Part shown: one piece after another, positions 54,750-64,000 of the stretch
How the letters are laid out: each line of letters opens with the position of its first letter
Numbering within the stretch: position 1 is the first letter of the stretch
Origin: Ceratodon purpureus
Lineage: Eukaryota > Streptophyta > Bryopsida > Pseudoditrichales > Ditrichaceae
Length of the DNA: 64,000 bases
Assembly: GCA_014871385.1 (NCBI GenBank)
Contig: CM026423.1
Span: 11,029,952 to 11,093,951 of the forward strand
Reading direction: 5' to 3'
Program-made: the position numbers and the translations under genes
Notes under the pieces: model-generated
Databases searched by the model: none
What the model saw: the letters and a program-made list of their open reading frames with translations, nothing else
What the model was told of the DNA's origin: nothing

Positions 54750-55179
54750 TCAGGCTATATCTGCATCGATATCGAGACTCAGCGAGATTTGATCAAGGAT
54801 TTCAATTAAATCCAAAAAGTGTAGAAGTATTCAACTACTCACCGTTACATTTCTGGCCCTTCTTGTACTGGTCGCTCAGTTGACATTTTTGAGGGAGCCC
54901 AAGAGCCAAGCTCAACTCCGTGCCAGTCAAGGGTCCATTGTATAGCTTCACTCCCTTGATGGCCTCGCAGTAACTCTTCAGACTGGCAGTGGGTTTCACG
55001 AGTTGGAAGTTGTTCTGAACCTCAATGCAGCATATCTTCCCTGGAACACTGCTTGAATCAAGAACATACGACGCACAATCTAGAGGGAACTGGGGTGGGC
55101 ACGCTGCTTGTGCAGATCCCACCATCATCGCCATGACCACTAAGACAGCTGTAGCTGCAGGTGCAGCTGCCTTCATCAT
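54750..55179 (-). CDS. Lipid transfer protein-like secreted protein, lacking one conserved Cys
   Basis: ATG 55179 gives MMKAAAPAATAVLVVMAMMV with a signal peptide ending near SAQA. The mature part follows the LTP pattern (ACPPQFPLDC, KICC, LKSYC, PQKC, GQKC), but the first Cys of the CxC pair is Ser (S-Y-C), leaving seven cysteines instead of eight. Exon 1 is 54843-55179, exactly 337 nt like exon 1 of the LTP at 51792, with a GTGAGT donor in the same place after the last Cys. A plausible 11-nt second exon (54750-54760) after GATGCAG would end the protein NDIA; unspliced it ends NGE at 54835. A TATA-like sequence (ATATAAAT, minus strand) is at 55283-55290. The missing Cys may alter one disulfide and the lipid cavity. 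Confidence 0.82.
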
Positions 55180-55299
55180 CGTTATACCGGATGAGGACAG
55201 TGCCTGATCTCGAAATACAGTGGGTGATACGCAATTGACACTGGAGCTAGGATTGATATGAAAATGATCTCCGCTGCTGCCGATTTATATCGAACTGTG

Positions 55300-56330
55300 C
55301 TCCGAGTCAAACGCACATCCTCTCGACGACTTAAACTTGAAGTCAAAACATGTGCACTCATCTCTGTTTTCTATCACCTAACGTTCAATTTAGTCAAGCC
55401 TCAGAGAAGTACTTCCGCGTTCCTGTCTAGCTTATTTTGGTTGCATCCATGTTTATCCAGGAAGTTAGCTCACCCAACCGTCATCACCGCTAGAGAGCTC
55501 TGAACCGGTTCAAAACAGGTTCTTAATAGGTGGCCTGCTAATCGACGAAATCGACGATCTGCTTCAATCAAACAAGCACGTCGTTGCACTCAACTGAGAT
55601 CATCAGCGTCCAACGTCTTTCCTACACATGGGTCGTGTGATGCAATTATGTGTAATTAAAGCGGTAGACATAGACAAAGAATAAATCTTTTCAGCACGTT
55701 TCATGTAGCCACTAGTTACCAGCTCTGCGTTCTACACACAATTTTGTCTCTCACGCATCTTGTTTCTTAAGCATTAATGTTCAGAACGGAAGACAGAGCA
55801 AGGTGTCCGGCGCTGAAACTCGGCATTCGTCACTTGCTGACGATTGTATGTACTCACATAGATTCGCTGTTGTTTGCTCTCAAGAGCTCGGAATTTCAGG
55901 GCAATAGAGTTGTTTACCTCTCTTTCTTCACCGAGGTTAAAAATTTGTCATTTCATTTTGAGTTTGTCATAGGTGGATATAACTTGTTGAATCAGAGTGC
56001 ATGCTCAATCCATATGGCTCAATCATAAGCATAAGTGAGATGAAGAATGTGAGATCATGGATAACTCTTTGGTTGACAATTAATAGCTGATCTAATATCG
56101 TCTAATCCCAATCTTGCTGTCCCTCGGTGAGAAGTGAGGTGAGAGTTCAGTGAGGTGTGTACCTTTGAGCAATGAATGGAGTTTACTTACAATTGAGCAA
56201 TAAGTTTTTATTTTTTTAAATAAAAATAAAATCCAGGCAATGCTCCAACCAGGACCAGTCCGCACCTGAAAGACAAGTCTCAAATGAAAGACTGCAAGCT
56301 GATTTCAAGTTTGTCAAGAACTGCTACATT
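55300..56330. other. No gene recognised
   Basis: Intergenic. Short open frames only; none resembles a known family. Confidence 0.35.
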
Positions 56331-56720
56331 TTGGAAGTAAACGTGTCATCTTCATCCAGAAAATAAGCTAGACCACCAGTCATTCCAGCAGCAACATTGC
56401 GACCAACCCCGCATCGCACAACCTTGAAGCAGTTGTAAACACTGTAATTTCAAAATGAAATGTGACCATTCCGTATTAGATAAGGTATTCCAAATTTGTT
56501 GCTAACACAATAAACCTCAGAATCCTACTTCAGGTCAACTTGGCATGACTTCCACAGAGAGGAGACCAGTGTTCTCAAAATCTGCAGACAACCTTCATCT
56601 CGCAGATAGCAAATGTCATAGATTCAAAACTTCCGAGCATTCGAGTTGAACCACCGTTTTGCAGTTCGATGGGATCTTCGGAGCGTGTATCCACAAGCAT
56701 GTAGCATTTAATGCATTCAA
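56331..56720 (-). pseudogene. Inverted, internally deleted duplicate of the glutamate-synthase locus
   Basis: Read on the minus strand, 56720-56612 matches 58292-58403 and 56611-56331 matches about 60094-60378, both at high identity and in inverted orientation to the plus-strand copy. The part between 58404 and 60093 is missing. The join falls on a shared TTTGC, so the deletion had microhomology. It includes the glutamate synthase exon [20 protein letters not shown]. Non-functional. Confidence 0.8.
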
Positions 56721-56859
56721 CAAATTTACAACGGCAATCTAGAAGATGAGATACCACACTACTTCTCGGCATTTCGAAAAACCGATAACATGATATGAAG
56801 GCTGCTAAATAGCCGAAGGAATCATAGAGACCTGTCAGTGCATTCCAACTCCACCGCAT

Positions 56860-57344
56860 GTAGACTCACTGATCAACGAAGACGCAGCACCTCAACCTCA
56901 AACTTCAATCGCAACAAGGATATCACTTCATTGAAGGAAACAGCTAAGATTGGAAAACCCCGGAACAAAATGCAACAAGAACCTGAAAGGGGCAAATGCT
57001 GAGAATGACCGAAACAACTAATCTAATAAAGATTGACATTAATTTAATGATTTCCCAGTGCCTTCAGGTCGAAATACAACGACTCTTGAATCCTCGGCTA
57101 TTCTCCAAGGTGGCTACTGTGTAAAAAATTAAGACGAGCGTCAGCAGACTGTCACCCTGTATCTACGTACCCTGGCAGATCGTGGAACTTAACTATCACT
57201 AGAAAGTCGCCTCTTCACGCTTCCCTGTAGATCACATCATTTTCTCTCCTCAATCGCGCCAACCATACATTGTGTCGATAAAACACAAATCTCTGTATCT
57301 AGACCCGCCCGCTAAAGCGTAAACCAAGTGATCACAATCACACC
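56860..57344. other. Spacer, likely 3' flank of the GPI-anchored protein gene
   Basis: Non-coding by eye. Would contain the 3' UTR of the minus-strand gene at 57345-58055. Confidence 0.35.
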
Positions 57345-58055
57345 TTACGCAGCAAAGTAGACGAAAACCGCGACAAAAGTCACGATAAACGAGAACAAGG
57401 TAGCAGGTTGCAAGAAAGCACCGGAGTTAGGAATCAAGATGGGAGGAGCAGGGGGGGACGCGCCGAGTCCACTGGACGGACCAGACGCCGGGGCATCACC
57501 CACAGGAGGCACAGCAGCGCCAAGCGGAGCGGGTGAATCCACAGGAGGAGACGCATCAGGGGTAGCCGAAGGCACCGGACTGAAGCTCGAAGGCGGCACA
57601 CCGAAAGTAACCGGAGGAGGCGCATCCATGCCAACAGGGGATGGCGCCACACCAACACCAGGCGTGGGCGCCAACGTACCATCTAGATTAAAGCACCCCT
57701 GATAACAATACGACTGGTTGTTGGTAGGATCAATCAGCCGCTTCAAAGTATAATAAATATACGGCTTCATCTGCGCGGGAGGATTCACCGTCGCGTTCGT
57801 CAGCGCCAACCGCAACACCGCCAAGCAGCTCGCCGTCGTCGCAGGGTCGTAAAGCTCATTCGCAAACCCGTACCAGGTACAATCCACAGCAAGTCCATTC
57901 GTATCAGACAACGCAGGCGTCTGGTCGTAGGTAGTCGTCGGCTGGTCGGGAAAATTCGCCGGTCGAGGCCGCCCATCGATACTCGCAGCGACGCTAAACA
58001 CACAAGAAGAACAGATCACCAGCAACAGAAAGAACGCCCCTCCTGTCGACGCCAT
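57345..58055 (-). CDS. Secreted Pro-rich, probably GPI-anchored protein
   Basis: 236 residues from ATG 58055 (MASTGGAFFLLLVICSSCVF, signal peptide to about residue 25). Residues 55-125 form a small domain with four cysteines (VDCTWYGFANELYD, ASCLAVL, SYCYQGCF) and N-glycosylation sites (NAT, NQS). Residues 130-205 are Pro/Ala/Ser/Val-rich with many AP, SP and TP pairs, like arabinogalactan-type O-glycosylation sites. The last about 20 residues are hydrophobic (LFSFIVTFVAVFVYFAA) after a small-residue stretch, as in GPI signals. I cannot assign the Cys domain to a family. It probably sits at the outer plasma membrane or wall. Single exon, intact. It lies between the inverted glutamate-synthase copies. 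Confidence 0.75.
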   Translation of the reverse strand: MASTGGAFFLLLVICSSCVFSVAASIDGRPRPANFPDQPTTTYDQTPALSDTNGLAVDCTWYGFANELYDPATTASCLAVLRLALTNATVNPPAQMKPYIYYTLKRLIDPTNNQSYCYQGCFNLDGTLAPTPGVGVAPSPVGMDAPPPVTFGVPPSSFSPVPSATPDASPPVDSPAPLGAAVPPVGDAPASGPSSGLGASPPAPPILIPNSGAFLQPATLFSFIVTFVAVFVYFAA

Positions 58056-58579
58056 CTTTCGCTCCTCGCTCAGTCCTCCTCCGCTCCCGCTGCTTGCTAG
58101 CTACAATGCAGTTAACGTGGAGTGGTACAGTCAAGCTGAGAAGCTCGACGTCGTGAGATGAGATCTAGAAACCTGCAAAAGTAAGCAAGAGATCGACACT
58201 AGAATACAACCTCGACTTGATCGACGAAACGTTTGCTAATCCCTCTCATCCTTACAATGGCAACGACAACGGAACGTATGAATAGCTCAACTTGAATTCA
58301 TTAAACGCTACATGCTTGTGGATACACGCTCCGAAGGTCCCATCGAACTGCAAAACGGTGGTTTAACGCGAATGCGCGGAAGTTTTGAATCTATGACATT
58401 TGCATGCAAGTTGGCGAGAGCGCGCCAGTGACACCGCAAGCACCGCTTTCGCAGATTGATCCGAAAATAGAGGAAATACTTTCGGCCAGATTTACAGATC
58501 CCCCAACCACGTCTCCATAGTTACCTGGTATATATATCCCATCCAAGAAACCCGGTTTGTCAGTGTAACTTTACAGGGT

Positions 58580-61500
58580 ATGTCCAGCTTCACCTACAGT
58601 ACAAATATTAAGGTGGGTCATGTGTTGAACGCCAAGACATTGCCGACCTTCTTTGATATCAGTGAAGGTATTCCTGGAGCGCTTCAAAAAGCATTAAACC
58701 GCTTATGTGAAGCCGCAGATAATGTTGTTCGTGTGGGCTCTCAGCTTCTCATTCTAAGTGACCGCGCCAATCATTTTGTACGTGCTGTTCTTCCCTGTGT
58801 CATGGATGCGTCAATTTGATCATCTGCATGCTCTCCTCTCATAATGTATGTCTAGGGCTTGCAGCTAATTCGGCTTAGAGCTAATTCGGCTTAGACTGCA
58901 TATCGAGTGCCGACGAAATTTTTTACTTCCATCTGTTGCAAGTGCTGGTTTCCATCAATTCGTGTTTTTGCAATCTTTTCTAGGTAGAAGAATCGATTTT
59001 GGTGATTGAATTTTAATTTTAGTTAGTGATTCATGCACTCTTTGGGCTTACCAATTGTGATTGTGGGATTCGCGTCCTTCGTAATTTATGCAGTGGTATC
59101 TGTCCATACAGTTTGGCTTTGGAGACTTGCCGATCACACTGGCGGGGGAGTACGAAAACAGTAGCCCTGGTGAAGAATGGGAAGATACCAACACTTTCTA
59201 TTGAACATGTACAAGCAAACTCTGTCAAGGTAATTATCATTTTAGAGCTATTACAACTATTATATTAGTGACAGAAGGAAAGGTGATATTTACATGCAGT
59301 ATTTTTGCTAAGTAATGCATATGCTAACTCAAGGTTGCGACCTGCAGGAGCTGCCAAAGTGGCTCTTTTGAAGATTCTTTCGAAAATGGGCATCTCTTTG
59401 ATGACAAGGTATGTACGACGTTAATGTCGTTTATTTGGGCTCTTCGAGATTCTATGCTCGATAAGGCAAGGTCTGAAACGTTTGAATACCACGGAGTTGA
59501 TGTGATTCAGTGCATCGCGTAGTAGTGTGAGACCTCTAAAGAAAAAATACTCTTGTGTGCTAAATGGAAGAGAAGTTTTTTTTCAATTACATTTGTATGC
59601 TCAGGATTTTTCTTGTTTGCCTTGAAGAAAGCTCAAATGGATCTGTTTGTGTATGCAGCTATCACGGTGCCCAGATTTTTGAGAACTATGGGTTAAGCTA
59701 AGAGGCTGTGGAGACTGCTTTTCGGGGAAGCGTATCTCGCATAAGTGGCTTAACGCTTGATGAGTTGTGAAACCTGTTTAAATCATGGTTCCAGGATTGT
59801 GACGTTTGTGTTGATTTACAGCTGTCTTCTAATTTTAGTGGTTCCACATGATAACTGGATATATCCCAGAGGAGGCAACGATAGTAGGCAATACTTGCCT
59901 TTATGGTGCTACAGAAGGCGAGCTGCTTGTAAGAGGAAAAGCGGGCGAACGATTTGCTGTGCGAAACTCTATGGCAGAAGCTGTAACTGAAGGGACCGGC
60001 GATCATTGCTACGAATATATGACCGGTGGTTGTGTCCCTTGGCAAGTAAGTCAGGAAATTTTTTGCTGCTCTTTTTGTGATCGGCATATATTTTGCTACC
60101 TACGAGATGAAGGTTGTCTGCAGATTTTGAGAACACTGGTCTCCTCTCTGTGGAAGTCATGCCAAGTTGACATGAAGTAGGATTCTGAGGTTTATTGTGT
60201 TAGCAACAAATTTGGAATACCTTATCTAATACGGAATGGTCACATTTCATTTTGAAATTATAGTGTTTGCAACTGCTTCAAGGTTGTGCGATGCGGGGTT
60301 GGTCGCAATGTTGCTGCTGGAATGACTGGTGGTCTAGCTTATTTTCTGGATGAAGATGACACGTTTACTTCCAAGATACTTTCTTTGCAACCACTTCTTC
60401 ATCATGTCATGCGTTACAAATTAGATTGTATTGACTATTAGTATCCATGTAAACTATCTGATACTCTTGGTTTATTTTAGACTCTACTTTTCAAAATGAA
60501 ATCATAAGGGGGGGAAGCACAATAAAGTGGACCACCAAGTGCAATATGTGATCACTAAGAAGTGAATATGAAGTGTGCTGTTTTTTATAGCTCAAAGCTA
60601 ATTTTGAGCATTTTGGTTTAGTTTTTGAGCATTTTAGTCACTTTTAAAGGTGTCATAAGGTATCTTGCACACATCTCCATGAAAAAAGCATCTTCAATTG
60701 AAACTTAATTTGACCCCTAGTTCTAAATCATGAAAATGAACTTTTCCAAAGTCTTGATTTCTTCATTTGGGGCCCTCTATTGTCTTTAGAGGATGTTTTT
60801 TCCAATTTTAAAAACAATGTTCGGTGAAGAAAACCCCACAAAAAGTTTCACCGAAAACAGTGTTTTAAAAATGTCCCGGGGATACTTTTCGCCAATCTAG
60901 GATTGCAAACACGGCCACCTGGATCATTTCTACAAGCGCAATGTACAAACAAAGGGCCCCACAAAGTCAAAAGTGATTTTTGTCAAAACTACAATGTAAT
61001 ACGGTCACTTTTCCAAATGACTGCATTCACTTTGTTCAACTTTGTGGTGTTCATAGAGGTGTCTCAACTCAACAACTACGAACGCAAATTTCGGAAGTTG
61101 TAGTACATCAAGTCTACTTTCTATATCACAAACTTAATTTCCCATCAAGAAGTTTTAGATGCCACTTTCTAGCGTGTTTACACAACAAGCTGAAATTGGC
61201 AATGAGCTAAGCACTTTTGTGGTCCACTTTATTGTACTTCCCCCCAAGGGTGATGGTCCTATTGGGGTGTCCAAAAGGACCGTCCAACTAGAAAATCCCC
61301 TCCCCCCCCTTTGTTTCCACCACAATCTCATCATTTTGGACAATGATATCAAAAGGTGACTTATGAAAAATAGGTGCACCTAATCATCTATTTTAGTTTT
61401 TTAAAAAAAAATTACATTTATTGACCATTTAGTTTTTTGTACGTGTCCTTTTAATAAAATTTACGGAACTGTCCTATTTCAGAAAAGTGGCAAAAAGGAT

Positions 61501-62007
61501 TGAAACAGATAAGTTGTTCATATTCCACTCCCATGAAAGTTGTGGTAATGGTAAATGAATGTATAATGGACATATTTTTATGTATAAAAGCGGGGCTATC
61601 ACTGAATTTTCTCAGTCGTTTTCCTAAAGACTGCATTTTACATGTGTTGACAGGTGAATTGGGAGATTGTGAAAATGGAACGTGTCACCACAGCATCTGG
61701 GCAAGCTCAACTGAGGAAGCTCGTTCAGTCCTATTTGGTAAGGCTTCTTGTCTACCTACGAGCAAATATTCTGAGTGATTCATTCGAGTGAACTATTCTT
61801 TTTGTCTACAAGTATGTTAACCTTTCTGGAGTTTGTGATGGCAGGATAAAACAGGGAAAATAAGTCCTCGAGAATTGGGACAAGGTTATCCCACAATTTT
61901 GGCAACTGGTTCCTCCAAGCGAGGAATAAATTCCGGAGGCTAAGGTTGGATCTGATGACAAACCCATTGAGCGACTCAAGCTGCTGAAGTACATGCATCG
62001 ACTTTAA
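58580..62007 (+). pseudogene. GLU: Ferredoxin-dependent glutamate synthase (GOGAT) fragment, rearranged
   Basis: Exon-like pieces follow Fd-GOGAT order: about 58610-58785 (LPTFFDISEGIPGALQKALN, VGSQLLILSDR), 59096-59230 (ICPYSLALETC, TKTVALVKNGKIPTLSIEHV), 59350-59409 (LLKILSKMGISLMTR), about 59660-59763 (YHGAQIFENYGLS, TAFRGSVSRISGLTLDE), about 59840-60042 ([40 protein letters not shown]), 60283-60378 ([20 protein letters not shown]), 61653-61737 (VNWEIVKMERVTTASGQAQL) and about 61845-62007 (WQLVPPSEE region). Fd-GOGAT makes glutamate in plastids. Here the N-terminal amidotransferase domain, several hundred residues of the FMN domain (between 59763 and 59840) and parts of exons are missing, and some frames are shifted. 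A dead copy. A 737-bp inverted-repeat element occupies one intron. Confidence 0.82.
60509..61245. mobile_element. 737-bp non-autonomous DNA transposon with 27-bp TIRs
   Basis: Left end 60509-60535 (GGGGGGAAGCACAATAAAGT then GGACCAC) and right end 61219-61245 are inverted repeats with one mismatch. Flanking AAG on both sides (60506-60508, 61246-61248) is a possible 3-bp target duplication, which would suit a PIF/Harbinger-like or related superfamily. No transposase ORF. It sits in an intron of the glutamate synthase pseudogene. Confidence 0.75.
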
Positions 62008-64000
62008 CTACACGTATTTCGTTGACCACTTTCTGGCAACAGAGATCTTAACAGCGGCAAATTTCTAGCATCTTCACTTCCTGAAGTCGCTCTGCATTCC
62101 CAGTTTCTAAAGGATACTACCAAGCAGGAGGCTCGTGACGAAGAGAAATCGTGATATGGAAGCGGCACATGGTTCAAGTTTGTTCTTTGGTATTGGTTTT
62201 TCCGCAAGGGTAGTGGGCGTAGGAAATAAATCTGCTGGAGAGGTGCTTATTAGCAGATAATTTATTCACAAATTGATCATAGATGATGGTGTATGAGCAG
62301 GGAGCTTTTCCTTGACTGAGAAGCATGTTTGATATAACAAGGGTATGTCTCTAGATAGGTGTTGCCATAGCTCCTTTGGGTATAATCATCGGACGATTCG
62401 GACCTAGTGAGACCGAGTACCGGGCCCCTTTTATAATTTCTGAGGATTGTACATAGTATGCACTGTAAACGTTGTAGAAATATGCCCGATCCTGTCATTC
62501 ATTGCCAATAGCTTCCCTCTTCAGAGAAGGTGTTCTTGTTATAATAGTACATATATGTTACCGTTGGTCATCATTATTAACCGATGATCGAAAGTCTTAA
62601 TGGATCCAGCTTATTTACAAACGTACAATGTGTCGACTCCGTTTTTTCTTCTAAAGTGAAAGCCTTCAAGTTCTACGGTACTCTTTTGAACTCGATATGG
62701 TAATATTTGGAGCCTTTGTCAGAGGTATATTGTCTTCTCTTTGGCGGTGTCTAGTCCCTTTGGTTTAGATGACTATTAACCGTAATCGCTCTCTTTTTTA
62801 GACTCTTTTAGTTTAATCGCAACGAATCGCGCTTCTACGTCGTCGAGGTCTTTTCACAGCTGAGATTCGTGTGGCTTTGCGGGTGCGAACTAGAGCTATG
62901 ACAAAGCTGCTATCTCCGTGCTATTACTTTGTTCAGAGAGAGCCCCTTCCCGAAGTTCCAGAGGGCTGCTCAGTGCGACAGCACCCTCCAAGTGTATCTG
63001 TGATAAAAGTGTACGTGGTCATTGAATAAATTTCAGTCTATAATACTTCTCTTCTCCGTCAAGTGTCTATAGCGACGTTGATAGATTCTCAGATCCAAAG
63101 AATCCTGGCATGTACATATTAGACTCTCCATTGAACACTGAAATGTTGTCGAGGTAAGAAGGTCACTTCTAGGTTTTCATCCAAGTAATGCTAGGTTGCA
63201 GGGTGTTTGTTGTGGCTACCTCTCAGATTGCAGGTCTGCCACGACCGTGGGAACAAGGATGGGACCATTCTATGGCCAGGTTCGTTGTTCGAGGGACAGA
63301 CAAGCACGCTTTCAAAACAATTGTCTAGACCCCAGACAAATACAAAACATGCAAGTTTGGTTTTAGTCCTCGTTAGTATAAATATGCTATTACTCAATCT
63401 CTGACTCGTCCTCTCTGTGCCAGATTCCAGTAGCACCATGCAATGAAACTACCGGTACATATCTTTCAATCATCTCTGAATCCTCTCTGAATGCAAACTC
63501 GCAAATTGCGGGTGTGCAATATTGCTCAATAAGCCTAGTCAATTGTCCACTTGGTTCCGGTGGCTTGCATTTTCAACTCGTGCTGTAGTCAAACCACCGG
63601 ATCTGACGTAGTTGTTTCATCAAAACTTCGATCTCCTGTAGAAAGGAACCCACAGTCAACTCCGGAACGTAGTTCAACGTCACCAAGTAGCCAAGCTCGG
63701 CCATCGGCGACCACAGGGCATTAGAATATAAATTTCGTCGAAAAACCGCAATCAGACCAAATTTCCATATGTAAGTTGTCGTACATTCAGTTTGTCGTTC
63801 CAAAAGGCTGGCAGCTGGATTCCTTCTCAGTTCGCACTCATTTTTCCCTGACACAATCAGTCAGGGATTTTTCTCTTGTTAATAAACTCCGAGTGCACAT
63901 GTCGACTGTGTGCACCAGACGATGGAGAATCCGAGTGCAGGTGGCCAAACGATGGCTTGGCTTGGAGCAGAAATGGGTCGTATTATCGAACTTTGCTTGA
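62008..64000. other. No gene recognised at the right edge
   Basis: About 2 kb without recognisable coding exons. A minus-strand open frame near 63573-63854 (contains GYLVTLNYVPELTVGSFLQE) could be part of a gene, but I cannot assign it. Confidence 0.35.

Noticed and set aside
1-64000. CRISPR arrays, bacterial operons or phage genes
   Set aside because: No regularly spaced repeats, and genes have spliceosomal introns. The window is plant nuclear DNA.

Overview
The window is nuclear DNA of a land plant, probably a non-seed plant such as a moss or other bryophyte. Spliceosomal introns with GT/AG borders, plant-type lipid transfer proteins, plant CACTA transposon proteins and plant LTR retrotransposons establish the plant. 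The bryophyte placement is an inference from overall style and is not proven. No prokaryotic feature, rRNA or CRISPR array was seen. Most of the window is transposable elements and broken gene pieces, with a few genes that look intact.

Layout. 1-3754: the 5' half of a Ty1/copia element on the minus strand, cut by the window edge and ending in a 141-bp LTR. 3858-13853: a run of host-gene pieces, all on the minus strand: VPS15 kinase exons, a phospholipase A1 first exon lying where one VPS15 exon should be, a 361-codon ORF resembling a TET/JBP-type 2-oxoglutarate/Fe(II) dioxygenase with an N-terminal zinc finger, UPF1 helicase exons, a beta-galactosidase C-terminal exon, a Lys-rich exon and a last exon ending near a 43-A tract. 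The shared strand suggests capture by a mobile element. 13854-15445 is AT-rich and empty.

About 15.4-47.4 kb: one large CACTA (En/Spm) DNA transposon with two divergent genes. A TNP2-type transposase runs on the minus strand (39.8 kb down to 20.2 kb: TNP2, DUF4218, DUF4216). A multi-exon Transposase_24/DUF8039 gene runs on the plus strand (41.4-46.5 kb). The left arm also holds a tandem duplication and a two-exon Cys-rich gene of unknown family. Nested in the transposase gene is a 13.4-kb Ty3/gypsy element (21426-34795, target duplication GTATT). Each of its 3.65-kb LTRs contains a 731-codon ORF, which is very unusual.

47.5-64 kb: a copia LTR remnant and AT-rich spacer, then the most gene-like part. 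It has two lipid transfer protein genes converging tail to tail (51792-52257 plus, 54750-55179 minus), a secreted Pro-rich, probably GPI-anchored protein (57345-58055 minus), and a decayed ferredoxin-dependent glutamate synthase copy (58580-62007 plus). The last carries a 737-bp terminal-inverted-repeat element in an intron and has an inverted, internally deleted partial duplicate at 56331-56720.

The CACTA genes presumably work together in transposition of that element and its non-autonomous kin. The host-gene fragments look dead. The lipid transfer proteins and the GPI protein look functional and would act at the cell surface or wall. All exon borders were read by eye, without transcripts.
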